From Mastacembelus armatus (taxonomy: Eukaryota; Chordata; Actinopteri; Synbranchiformes; Mastacembelidae): DNA of 64,000 bases. The notes beneath the pieces are model-generated. The model was not told where the DNA came from and did no database searches. It saw nothing but the letters and a program-made list of their open reading frames with translations. Numbering within the stretch: position 1 is the first letter of the stretch; every line of letters begins with the position of its first letter. The position numbers and the translations under genes were made by a program. The stretch is from positions 28,107,955-28,171,954 of the forward strand of contig NC_046637.1 of NCBI RefSeq assembly GCF_900324485.2, read 5' to 3'. Of the stretch, positions 26,311 through 37,399 are shown in pieces.

Positions 26311-29078
26311 CAATCAAATGGCCTGAGCGTCAGAGGAGGTCCTGCAGAAATGGACTCAAAACTACAGGAAAGGCTTAAAGTTTTAGCTTTAGTGTGTATA
26401 AAAGTATAAAACGTTTTTATTTATTTAGCCTGCATGTAGGAGGCTCCGGCATATGGCATACAGCATACAATGGAGCTGGAATAACAAAATAGTCTTTAAA
26501 AAAAGTATTTCCGATGCACTTTGCCCTCGATACAGCAGTGACAGTGGCAGTGTGTTGAGCAACGTGGAGTAAATCAGCACTTCAGTCAATCATGAACTGT
26601 TTGTGCTGTGTGGCCCCTGAAACGTGCCAGTGAGGATCAGTCAGTTCATTTGTATGTAGAAACAGACAAATTTAGCCCAAGTCCAAATTATTCTGTTAAT
26701 AATTAGATTATTATCAGTGTCATACAGTTACAGTTTCTTTTTGCCAGGTATCAACTTCCTGCCTACTCATATAATAAATACTAAAAACTATGACTCTCAG
26801 GTAAAGTATAACTGAACCTACAGACGTTGTGTCTTTCCTTATTAAAATCACAATGAAAACTTTAATTACCAAAGATACTGTCTGACCACTTTCCTTATAA
26901 CAGCAACTCTTCTGCATGGTCAGTTATGGCTCTTAAACCTGACCGGGGTTATGTAAAGTCATGAGCACTTACACTGGATCTGATCAGAAGCATATGAACT
27001 ATTTTATCTGTGAGCACTTGTGTGTGTTTTTAACCAAAAGGGCATCTGTACTTTTTACCAGTAGGGGGCAGAAAGTTTCCACATATCAATTACTGAAGCT
27101 GCTGTTTATCACTGAAACAAGAAACTAATCACTACAGACTGAGGGCTATAAAATCTGTGGATCACGTTGGCTGAGAGCAGATCATCTCCTACATCCTTAG
27201 TACTTTGATTTTTCAGTGAGTGTCTCCATCCTTCTCCCTCTCTCCATTCATATTGGCTATTGTCCTATTATTACATAAAGAAACTACTATAGAACTGAAC
27301 TAACTGACCCGTGCTGTTGTTAGTTTAGCTTACTTTAAATTAAGTAATTCTGTTTCAAAAAGTTTGTTATGAAAAATGTGAAATTGTACCACACATTTGA
27401 ATGCTTTGCACTTTTGTTTTATTCTGAAAACCTTCATCCTTTTCCTTTTTCAATTTCTTTTGTTTTATTCTGAAAGCCTTTATCCTTTTCCTGTTTTGAA
27501 TAATACTTAAATCTATTCTGCAGCATTAGTTCACGAACATATAGAAATAGATTTCTAAATCCTTATAATGTGGTTGGTTGATTATTTCAGGTCATTTTAA
27601 ATTAAATTAGCTTGATATGCAAGATCATGTTTGTTTTAATGTCAATGAATCCTTTGACCTTTGATTTTCCTAATTGCAGTAACACTAGCTCAATACAGTC
27701 ACAGTAATTTGTTAAGGTGTTGACTTGATCATTATTATGGATAATAAACACAAACATGCTGAGGCCTGCATATGACTACAGCCTGCTCCAGAAACTTCTC
27801 TCTCCACCTGCTTTATCTTTCACTATATTGCATAAATTCATATTTTCTACACAAAACACCACTTAAAATTGACAGTTTTCTTAATGTTAATGTTGACGTG
27901 GCATGGTTCTTACAAACAAAAAAGATCTTTTTCACTGCAACAAGGGAACATTGTCAAAAGACAGATAATCACACCTTGATTATTTTAATAGTGTCGTACA
28001 GGATCATTTTAAATTTAAAACAGACTTTGAATCTGGACCTCGGCTGTACTTCACTTTCTCATTCTATTATTTGTTGCATCAGCCTTGTTGCACCAACAAT
28101 ATCTACTAAAACCAAAGCGTGCTTCACTGCAGGGATGTTTTAAAAGGATTATATTGCCCAGAAAAATGGGGACAGGAGCTTTGCCCTCAACCCTGTGAGC
28201 TGGACTTTGAGAGACCATCTGGTGAAGTTCTTCTACAGACCATTACATGTCCCAGTACAGGCCTAACAAGACAGTCTGCTGCCCAGTATAAAATCTGTAA
28301 AGACAGGAAAAAGAAATTTGTCCCATTTTTCATTTAGTTCCAAAATCAGTTTAGTTGTTTGTACTTTATCAAATGGAGCAGTTACCAAGATAATTCTGTG
28401 TCAGAGGAAATTATTTTAGCTATAGGTAAGAAGAAAGAACCTGCACACTGGTATTGGCAGTAACTTTTAAATAACACATTTACAAAGAGATTTACATAAC
28501 TTTATCTGCAAGTCGCTAAGCCTGCTGCACATGAGCACATGAAAGCTGGAACACACTGCAACAGATAGGTGTCTCATCTGTTAGGAGCCATCAAAACAGA
28601 ATGGCAGGCAACGGTTAATGAGCTGTCGAAGGGGAAATCTGCAAAGGATTAGTGGGAGAAAACAGCTTTTAATGAGTTTCTATTTCTGTGTGTCGCATTA
28701 AGGTGAACAGCATGGCCTGACCCACTGCACTGTGGATTTCATATGAGACAGATGCTGGGTAACAGATTGTGCATTTCTGTCATCAACCAACCAAAAGACA
28801 ACCAGTGCTTCACCTGTCTGACCTGGACCAGCGTGTGCTCATGATGCATCTCCCACCACCTGTGAAAAATGGGTTTTGTCTCGTCACGCAAGTGAATCAC
28901 ATGGTTTAACAGATATATCCTGGACAGTAGATGGATTTACGCATACACCTACATATGCTTTGCATGTATTTAACATATATATAGTGGCTTGTTGTATGAA
29001 ATTTATAAACCTATATGGCATTAAGAATTCAGTCCTGTTTGAAATTTGAATGTATTGTCCCTATATTCATTTTAAAAA

Positions 29079-30137
29079 GTCAGTCCAGGATTTTCTCTGT
29101 GTCCTGCACCTGTGTGATCTCCTCCTCAGCCTTGGCTGACAGGGCAGGTTGAAAAAACTGCAAAACACAATATAAGAAGCAAAACTTTTAACCCCTGTAA
29201 TTCGCTCATTGTGGTCGGTAAGGTTTGTGATATGAGTAGATGTGTGTAGCATCTGGACATGTGCTTATATTGAATACGTCGCTTTTTTCCAGGAAATTTA
29301 TGTACGTTGGAAAGAGAAGTTCAGATACTCTGAAACACACACACAAACAAAATCAGCCATAAAAATGTCAGTGCACATATTAAACTTGCGTTGGATAATT
29401 TACTTTGTTTTAAACAAATAGTTGACAAAAAAGTGAGAAAGAAGGAGGAAGAGTAGTATATCCATCCATTATCTGTGTTTTCATTTTCTTTCATTTTATT
29501 TTTGGCTAGTTAGGAATTCATACATGGGATTTATGCAGCCAAAGGAAGTTTAAGGTGTTCTGTTGTGACTCATGTTCTCCCTCACACCTCATTTTTACAC
29601 TAACATTTAACAGAGAGGATAAAGTTTACACTGCGATGGACTGGTGACCTGTCCAGGTGTGGACCCCTGCCTTCCACCCGAGAGAGAGCTGGGATAGGCT
29701 CCAGCAGATCCCCGTGACCCTGATCCAGGAAAAAGCGGGTATAGAAAATGGATGGATAGATAAAGTTGACAAGTGCATGTGACTGTGTGAGTAATGCTCC
29801 AGCTAACAGGTTAGCCTTTCAGCAACAGACACAAATTTTACCTCTGATGGCCACCACCAGGAGCATCATGGGTATTCCAAGTGAAATTGAAATGATCAGT
29901 GAGTGTTGAGTTTGTAAACTGGCTGGTCCACCGCTACAAACACACACACAAACATGGAGATCATTGCACTGAAGTTACTGCATTCAGTAAATATGTGAGT
30001 GTGTTCAGGCTTTCTGACATCAACCGAGAGCTTTGACTTCAGACTCCTCTCCCTGCTCGGGTCCTTCAGTCCCTGCAGCTGGAGCCTTGTTTTTCAGTGG
30101 GGTTTCCATCATAAGTGCTGCCCTCACTGAAGGTAGA
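29079..30137 (-). other. Candidate exons of an unrecognised minus-strand membrane protein
   Basis: Three pieces look exon-like but do not join cleanly. (1) 29842-29933 has a strong acceptor (pyrimidine tract then TAG), a donor AG|GTAAAA, and a frame with a clear membrane helix, LIISISLGIPMMLLVVAIR. (2) 29079-29159 follows an acceptor TTTTGCAG and reads FFQPALSAKAEEEITQVQDT then EKILD and a stop. (3) About 30011-30137 reads YQECLPSVRAALMMETPLKN and on to EESEVKALG and a stop. The donor phase of piece 1 does not match the frame of piece 2, so either an exon is missed between them or this is a decayed gene. I do not recognise the family. Confidence 0.25.
29628..29762 (+). mobile_element. 3' tail of the tRNA-derived SINE family
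   Basis: Contains the tail phrases GACTGGTGACCTGTCCAGG, GAGCTGGGATAGGCTCCAGC and a terminal AAAATGGATGGATA. The promoter-bearing head is absent, so this is a 5'-truncated copy. Confidence 0.75.
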
Positions 30138-30496
30138 CACTCTTGGTAGTAAAATAAATAATAATAATAATAATAATAAATAAATTATTATTAAGTTTTG
30201 ACTTGGTAAATCAAAATTATGACATATTTAATCAAAATCACTGCATAAAAAAGCAAAATGATGACTAACCCATCAGAATATCTCCTGATGGAATATGTTT
30301 ACTCAGGAGACAGTTTTAGGGTTGTTTGTTGGGATACATGACAATAGTTGGTTTAACTGAACAGCTCATTTGTTAGGCTTGTACACAATTTGCGATTATT
30401 TGTAATCAATTACTGTGCAGTGATATACAGGAAATATAGACCCCAACTCATTAAAACTTGGACCCAAGACCATCCCAAGATCATCATACTTGAAAC

Positions 30497-30502
30497 TTTA
30501 TT
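30497..30502 (-). terminator. Candidate caspase polyadenylation signal
   Basis: AATAAA on the minus strand, 55 bp after the caspase stop codon. Confidence 0.5.
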
Positions 30503-30556
30503 CAATATTTATTCTACATCCTCATATGTATAATTTCTGTTAATTAAGCTTCAATT

Positions 30557-32293
30557 TTAACGTGGTGACAACACAAGTTTCCTCCTCAGGGTGGACCTCA
30601 CTTCAGGCATCTGCTTCCTTGCACCAGGTTCATTGGCGTCACCCTCTATCTCACCAACCTCCTTGTTCACACGGTGGAGGATGGTGACGACGTCTTCACC
30701 GCTAGAACAATATATAAAAATCATGTTACCATCACTATCACTGCAGACTGTAACAAAATAAAGTGTATATAATTGTGTAATTCTCTTATATCAACAAAGC
30801 CTACTAAACATACAATTTGACATTTACCTCGGACAGCTGTTTTCTAGCTGGCGACAGACAGACTGGATGAACCAGCTCCCATTTCTTCGGTTTCTACGTG
30901 CTTTATAATCTTCAACAGTGGAAATAGCAAGCAGAACATCAGCCATCTCCGGGATGGATGTTAGAGCATCATCATCCTCCTCCAGGATGGATGTTAGAGC
31001 ATCATCAGCTTCCACATCTTTGGGCAACACTCCACGCTGGACATTCGATCCCTGGCAGGCCTGGATCAGGAACACTTTAGGTTTATCGGTGAGGGCTGAT
31101 GTGTTGGTCGCCTTGAAAGTTCTAGTTATTTGTTTAATGTCGAGTCGCTTCCAGTCAATCCCACACACTTGGCCCTTCGCTCCATGACTCAGTACACAGC
31201 AGATGAAGGCATCACCGTGTTTTGGAGGCTGCTGAAGATCGGTGAATCCAGTGTCAGACCACTCCTTAACACTGAACTGCTGCAGCTGCTCAGGGGGGTT
31301 GCTCAGAGAAGCAAAGCATTTCAGTGCCCGATCCATCTGGTCCTGGGTTAGGTCTTTCAACATCAGAACTCTGAATCTCAGCAAGGTGAACACCTTTGCC
31401 AAACTTTCTGTAGGAAATTTTGATATTAAAAAAACATAGTTAAGCTTTAAACACCAATAAACAAACCAAGAACAGTTTAAAATAGTGAAGCTGCCAATTA
31501 ACATACCAGCATCTTCGTTGGTTCCATGTCTCCTTTTAGGTTTGTCTGAGCAATCTGTGAAATTCTCATTGTTTATTATCACACAAAGACCGACAGGGTC
31601 GCTGTCCAGTTTATACTGCTCATCCTAAAACCAATAGAAACAAATGGACACAAACACACAAAGTCTTTAACTTCAAAGAAAACGTAATTGTCTTGACTAG
31701 TTCAAATGTCCTAAGGTTTGACCATGTGTGTGTGCAGGTTTTGAGTTAAATGTCACGTGGTTTTCTGAAAAGTACTTGTGTCTCAAACAAAACCTAATTA
31801 AAACATTCTCACTTCCTGTCCTAGAACATTAGCTGTTGGCCTCACCATCTTTGGCGTCTTGCAATCTGGTGACTGATCATCTAAAGAAATCAGAGCAAAA
31901 CAGAATTACACCTCCAAACATAAAACATACTGCAGGCTGCCATGTGTTGAATACTGGATACATATCACCTGAGCTCTGTTGGACACGTTTACAACAGCAG
32001 CTGTTGGTCAACGGTATATTTTTCAGATCAGGGTAAGTTTCTTTAATGCCTTGATCAGTTTCCAGGAGCTCCAGGAAGTCCCGGCAGGTGGTCTCCCCTT
32101 TATCCATGATCTTATCCACCATCTCACGAACGTGCCCTCCTACGTCTTCTTTGTTGATGCTTTTAAGGTTCTTGTACTCACGTGAGGTTATTAGTTTTTT
32201 CTCCTGAACTTTGTCGAGGATGAACCCGTGGTCTGTAGAGAACAGGTCCTGAAGGGCTGTTTTATTACATCTCAATGTGTCTTTGGCTGACAT
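30557..32293 (-). CDS. CARD-containing caspase-8-like protease (complete, 5 exons)
   Basis: Cysteine protease of cell death or inflammation, probably recruited by CARD-CARD contact. The coding exons are 31969-32293, 31846-31880, 31507-31624, 30828-31407 and 30557-30701, in phase, giving 400 residues. Exon 1 is a CARD (about 5-95). The p20 starts near GLCVIINNENF, with catalytic H234 (CCVLSHG) and C277 in QACQG. Most caspases have QACRG; QACQG is typical of caspase-8 and -10. The p20-p10 linker and p10 also follow caspase-8: IPEMADVLLAISTV, NGSWFIQSVC, GEDVVTILHRVN, STLRRKLVL. Caspase-8 itself carries death-effector domains, so this is a domain swap. Teleost CARD-bearing caspase-8 relatives have been reported, and this fits them. 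The linker holds a tandem DDALTSI duplication (295-311) at the expected processing site. The start lies just after an acceptor-like CTCAG, so an upstream non-coding exon is likely. Confidence 0.9.
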
Positions 32294-32404
32294 GATGAAT
32301 CTGAGAATGAAAAATGAAAAGACATGAAGAAGAGATTAGAGATTGGAGTTTGTTTTAAAATAAACTGTAAAAGCTGACTTTTCATTTTGTGACGTAAGTT
32401 GAGT

Positions 32405-32635
32405 TATTACCCTTATTGGTCCCACAAATTGGGAAATTCCATTACCACCCAAAGTGCACACCCAGAGCAGTGGGCAGCCATTGCTGCAGCACCCAGAGTG
32501 CCTTGCTCAAGGGTCTCAACTCAGTTGTGGTATTGAAGGTGGAGAGAACACTGGTTATTCACTCCTGAGACTCAAACCCACAACGTTCAGGTTAGAAGTT
32601 CGACTCTCTATCCATTAAGCCACGACTGCTATAGC
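32405..32635 (-). mobile_element. tRNA-derived SINE of a second family
   Basis: Read on the minus strand it opens AGCAGTCGTGGCTTAATGG (A-box-like) and contains GTGGGTTTGAGTCTC (B-box-like), as in a tRNA-derived head. A unique body follows. It differs from the GGCAGCACGGTGG family seen elsewhere in the window. It sits just upstream of the caspase gene. Confidence 0.65.
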
Positions 32636-32656
32636 ATTTCCCAGTATATACATATA

Positions 32657-32860
32657 CAGTGGGTACGGAAAGTATTCAGATCCCTTTAAATTTTTCACTC
32701 TTTGTGTCATTGCAGCCATTTGCCAAAATCAAAAAAGTTCATTTTATTTCTCATTAATGTACACTCAGCACCCCATCTTGACAGAAAAAAACAGAAATGT
32801 AGAAATTTTTGCAAATTTATTAAAAAAGAAAAACTGAAATATCACATGGTCGTACATAAG
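32657..32860. mobile_element. Tc1/mariner-like element end
   Basis: TACAGTGGGTACGGAAAGTA, followed by the CACTCTTTGTGTCATTGCAG region, is the widespread fish Tc1-type inverted-repeat end next to a TA target. Only one end is visible; the sequence decays after about 200 bp with no transposase frame, so this is a truncated DNA transposon. Confidence 0.7.
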
Positions 32861-33028
32861 TTAAGTACATATTTCAGGTAACTGTACTTTACTTGAGTAT
32901 TTATTTTTCTGAGCACTTTTCACTTTTATTCCCTACATTTAAACACAAATATCTGTACTTTCTACTAACCAGAGGGAAATCAAGTGTGTTTAGCCTGATA
33001 CATTCTCTGTTCGTTTTCTCGAGGTGGC

Positions 33029-33672
33029 GAGAGCGAACTTTGTCCTTTCCTATTGCTCCTAAAGTTAAAGAAACCCATTTTAAATTAGTCACAGCAATTT
33101 ACCCTGTGAATAATTTTTTACAGAAGGCTTTAAATTTGAAGATAATCCATGTACCTTCTGCTCTAAAGAGCCTGAAACTATTGAACACTTATTTTTTAAC
33201 TGTTCCTTTGTTAAACGTTTCTGGTCTGATATCCACAATTGGCCGTCTTTAAAAATAGACAACATTCCTGTTTTTTCTTATATAAATGTCATCTATTTCA
33301 TGGATGACCTGGATGATGATGTCTCTGATACTGTCAATCTTGTGTTACTTCTGTATAAGTTTCACATACACACATGTAAGTGGAATGGTTGTACTCCCTC
33401 TGCCTCTTATTTTTTAAATTATTTTACTAATTAGTTTAAATCACTGAGATTTATGGTTAAATTGAACAAAAAAGCGAAGAAAGTACAGACTTCTATTTCT
33501 AAGTCTCTCTTATTTTAATATTTTAAGTGCAGCCCTTTTTTTTTGCCATTTCTCTATTGTAATGCTAAATTATCTTTCCCCCATAGATGCTTTGTGTCTG
33601 TTCCGTGTGTTTCCTTTGTTTGTTTAATGGAAATAAAGTTTGGAGGGAAAAAAAAAAAGAGAACGAACTTTG
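33029..33672 (+). mobile_element. 5'-truncated L1-type LINE with target-site duplication
   Basis: The body (33043-33658) encodes the end of a LINE ORF2: KVKETHFKLVTAIYP, then a frame change, then NPCTFCSKEPETIEHLFFNC followed by SFVKRFWSDIHNW, the CxxC/HxxxxC tail of the reverse-transcriptase protein. The element ends with an AATAAAG signal and an A-rich tail. The flanks are GAGAGCGAACTTTG (33029-33042) and GAGAACGAACTTTG (33659-33672), 13 of 14 identical: a target-site duplication. One frameshift near 33125 separates the two coding segments, so this copy is dead. Confidence 0.85.
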
Positions 33673-33930
33673 CTCTTGTTCTCGCGAGGACGTTTCAGAC
33701 TCCACGAGAATCTCAACTACTCCTGGGAGGTCCCTGAAAAAGCGGGAAGACAACATTTCCGCTTTCCTCATTAACCACGCCCACTTCAGCGCTCCAGGGA
33801 GTGTTGCTAAGTCCGAGGCTTACTGCTGTGGCTGAAGGTGTTTTTCCTGAGGACACTGACACACTTCTGGGGAAAAAAGTTCTCAGGCTGAATAAAAGAA
33901 AGTGAAAAGCCCGTCCCAGTTAGGCGTAAA

Positions 33931-34252
33931 CAAAAATGCCCCAAAACAAACTCAATCACAAATCCCTCTGTAGGATTTCAGACGGGAGTAAATGAAGAAG
34001 TGAGGTGAGAGATCACTGATGGCTTTACATTTCTAACTGAGGATTCAGATGTGTATTTATTGTATTACAGCTTTGACAAGAAAGTCCCATAACCTTAACA
34101 AGTTCACAACAATAAACAGTTTTGTTTTTCCAGCTACAGTCTTTTATTTTGAAATTCCCTCTCTGACCTCATGGACAGTGTTTCATTACTGAGAGGAACA
34201 TTAACACATATATTTATATTGGTAGCTGCTCATGAAGTTTGATGGAAGAGGA
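33931..34252 (+). repeat. Direct repeat, copy 1
   Basis: About 320 bp that recurs almost unchanged at 38885-39224. From the phrase ATCACAAATCCCTCTG to GATGGAAGAGGA the two copies match base for base except for one short replaced segment (about 17 against 25 bp) and small differences at the left edge. No coding frame. It could be a segmental duplication, an interspersed repeat present twice, or the paired ends of a larger insertion. Confidence 0.9.
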
Positions 34253-34714
34253 ACAATTGCACCATGGAAATAAAGTCTCAGTAACGCACTAAATAGTGAT
34301 TCCTCCCTGCGGGTCGAGAAGCTTTCATCCTAATGAGACACAGACAGAGACACAGACAGAGACACAGACACAGACACAGACAGAGCTGTACTGTTACAGT
34401 AAGAGAAAGCTCTGACGAGGAGACGTCGTCTCAGTACAGACCGTTGTGTTATTAATTCCTGTCGTATGCAGCACAGTGAAAGAGGACAGATAACACGAGA
34501 GAACAGCTACTGCAGAAATGGATTTAGTCCTGGGGACTAACTAAGAAGCTGATGCCTGGCCAGTTTCCGATCTACCAACTTATTTGTCACTGTTACGTGA
34601 AGAAATGAGAAAACACTACAATGGAAGTTGTAAACAACTGACCGTATGGTGGGAGTTGGGGTTTCCTGTAGAAGTTAGTCTGAGTCGTCCACAACTAGTT
34701 TAAAAGATCAACTT

Positions 34715-34747
34715 GAAAAGAAGGAAAGAGAGAGAGAGAGAGAGAGC
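34715..34747. repeat. (GA)n tract
   Basis: Purine-rich GA microsatellite within the insertion-rich region. Confidence 0.85.
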
Positions 34748-35009
34748 AGAGCAACACAAGATATAAAAAAGAAACACAAGTTGGTCCAAGATGGCTGGAA
34801 AGTCACAAGAGGGAAAGTATGTTGAGGTATGAAAGTCAGTGGTATGTCGAAAATAAGGAAGTGGACGTGATAGATTTGATACACGCCTACTGAACATGTA
34901 GTTTCCTGTCCTACTCTCCCCTACCCAGAAAGAACTGTTTACAGGAAACATTCCACAGATCCCACTGCCAAAACGTGTTGACTGGAGCTGCAAAGACCTG
35001 AGCCGCTGG

Positions 35010-35720
35010 TTGCAGAGCTTGCTGGTCCTCGAGGACTTTCAACCAACAGCATCAGATCCTAGGACAGAGTATAACAAGAAGGGTGATATACATCGCACAC
35101 TGTTTACATCAGTTGTACAAATTTGTAGAACAGTTGAGCTCATTAACAGCCAGAACGCCACTAATGCTGCAGCCTTTACCATCACAGAGACTAGTTTAGT
35201 ACCAGAGCTGGAGCAAATTCCAAAATCTCTCTGGGCAGCCCATAAATATGATGTAGGCCTCATAAAAAGCACCATTTAAAACAGGAAGCCATCGATGGTG
35301 TAAAGCCTGTGTTCAACTCTCCAGTGAGAACTCCCATTTTTCCAGGTAAAAAGATAAGAGACCAAGGTCGACCAACTGAATGGAGCTTTGTGCCAGATTT
35401 ACAGGCGGTGAATGCAGCCATCAACCCCCGAGCGCCAGAAGTAAGTAATCCTCAAACCATCTTGTCTTTGTTTGAAATGACTAACATCACTGTTACAAGG
35501 TGTAATGTGCTAAACCCTGCAGCTCTTCTTCCCACAGAGCATGAGGCTCATAGCTGCACTGAGGTGTTGGAAACCATCTGTACTCCCAGACCTGATCTTG
35601 CAGACACACCAATCTTGTTATTTGTTGATGGCTCTGCTCCCTGTGATGTAAAAATCATATTAATAATCATGTTACGCATGTTGCCATGTCGGCGTGGTTT
35701 ACATGTAAGTGACTCTGATG
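35010..35720 (+). mobile_element. Endogenous retrovirus fossil, pol remnant
   Basis: Pieces of a retroviral polymerase of gamma/epsilon-like type: a segment before reverse transcriptase (IPKSLWAAHKYDVGLIK), the reverse-transcriptase start (SPVRTPIFPGKK and VPDLQAVNAAINPRAPEV) and the RNase H start (LLFVDGSAPCD). The order is that of a pol gene but the element is broken, with several breaks and only a small part of the gene present. No gag or env is recognised. Flanking terminal repeats are not certain. The decay suggests an old insertion. Confidence 0.7.
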
Positions 35721-35755
35721 TGTAAATTAATGCTGCTGATCATTTTCTTTGTTCG

Positions 35756-35775
35756 GGGTCAATCGATATTGACCC
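35756..35775. repeat. Perfect 8-bp inverted repeat
   Basis: GGGTCAAT, four bases, ATTGACCC. It can form a small hairpin. It lies just after the retroviral fossil. GTCAA/TTGAC-type ends occur in several transposon families, but no element can be assigned. Confidence 0.6.
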
Positions 35776-36485
35776 GTTCTGCAGATCGTATGCTCTGATG
35801 TGACTCTGCTGCTTTTGCATATTAAACTTTCCATCCTATAACCTGAGATTTGCCTCCCAGTACTTTTTGCCACAACACTTCTGTATCACGTCACACAAGT
35901 GAATCACATGCTTTAACATATATATCCTGTACATCATGATGGGATTATAGCAGTTTATGTGAGGAACATACCAAACTCCTCATACAACAGTTTTTGGACA
36001 CACTATCTTGCTGACAAGTGGTAGAACAGTGCAGAGCCTTGCGTGACCCATTTTCTCCATTGTCTGAACACCTGCACGACACCAGCACGTCCCTGTGCGC
36101 TGCTGCATTCTGGGAAAGCAGGAGTCGGTACAGTACTTCAGGATAATCCACAAATGAAATCCAACTCTGTTGTCAGAAAAAACATAGTTATGCATGAAAA
36201 AAGCAATTGTTCATTTTCTGATTTTAGGGAAACATTATAAATGCACAAGTTTTTTATTTTGTTTTATCATTAATGTGTTTGATGTGTTTTATATTACACA
36301 CCATTGCACATGTTTAGTATGAGGATTATTAAGCAGCATTTGTTAGAGGACAGGTCTTGTGGCTCTAAAACAAAAATGATCATTGCACTGTTCATAGACA
36401 GCAGGTTCATGCATGTGGGCTAAAAACAGTCAGATAGCGACGCCACAGAGCCCAGTGCAGAGTGAAGCTTTTTTAGGAGCTGAGT

Positions 36486-36690
36486 GACCCAGACAGCACA
36501 AACCACGAGGGGAGGTGGGGGAGGGAGGTGTTATGGAGGCGAGTGGGGAGGGAGGAATATAAATGAGAATGAGAGTGAAGGAAAAGTACTGGGCGGCTGT
36601 GGTGGTGCAGTTACAGAGCGCATGAGTGCACGTGAGGGGAGGTGGAAGTGGGGGAGCAGAAGAGAAAGCAGCAGAGACACAATGTGAAGT
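36486..36690 (+). repeat. Purine-rich, G-rich tract
   Basis: About 200 bp dominated by G and A on the plus strand, with many GGG/GGAGG runs. It could form G-quadruplex or triplex structures. No coding signature. Confidence 0.6.
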
Positions 36691-37399
36691 TAGAGACGAC
36701 TGAAGGTGACGAACAGAAATGTGCTGTGAAATAGCTGCTGACGTCAGACACAGGATACAACAAACAGCAGAGAGGAAACATGAAGAGAGAGAGAAGAAAC
36801 TGAGTGATCACAACAAACATACAGGAACAAGGACATGTTTAAATTCAGACCTGACAGGAAATAACCAGGACTTGGCTGGTGTTTGGTTTAGATTTCTGCT
36901 GAGTTTATTGGTCATGCTGGCAGCATGGATGGACTCTGCACATCTGGTGCTGAATAAACAAGAACCAGGATCAAATCTCTGGGGTTTTCATGAACCACGA
37001 ACTCTGCAGATTATCATAGTGGGAGTTAAAGTTGAAACATATGTTCATAAGTGTATAAAATAAATATCAGTGAAATGACATAAGGTAAATAAAGGCGGAG
37101 CAAAAGCTGCAGCTTCTCCAACCCAGATGGGACCGTTGTCTGGTTCGCTAACCAGAGAGGGCAGCAGCCCTGGTGTGCCAACAGTCCCACAGGCCTGCAA
37201 AGCTGCTGATGCAGCTGCTTAATAAAACTGAGAATATTATGTGAGTATTACTGAGTGACACACTGCTGTCCAATTAGCAGATGCCCTGCAGCAGCTGACA
37301 CTGTGCCTTGTTCAAAGGCACTTCAGTTCTCACTCTAGAGTGTTTTTTACATTATTCCTCTGGGACACATACATCATAAGTTCTATTTCTGTGTTAGGG

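Larger units (their letters stand above)
26311..30496. other. Largely silent stretch between RBM15 and the caspase gene
   Basis: No complete gene seen. It holds a SINE tail (29628-29762), one copy of an unnamed 45-bp repeat (28882-28926), an (AAT)n tract (about 30152-30182), and three exon-like pieces on the minus strand at 29079-30137, described separately. A TATA-like element with a nearby donor occurs at about 27147-27220 on the plus strand, without a recognisable coding region after it. Confidence 0.5.

Noticed and set aside
27772-28143. 123-residue plus-strand frame starting MTTACSRNF
   Set aside because: AT-rich composition, no domain, and no promoter or splice context that fits.
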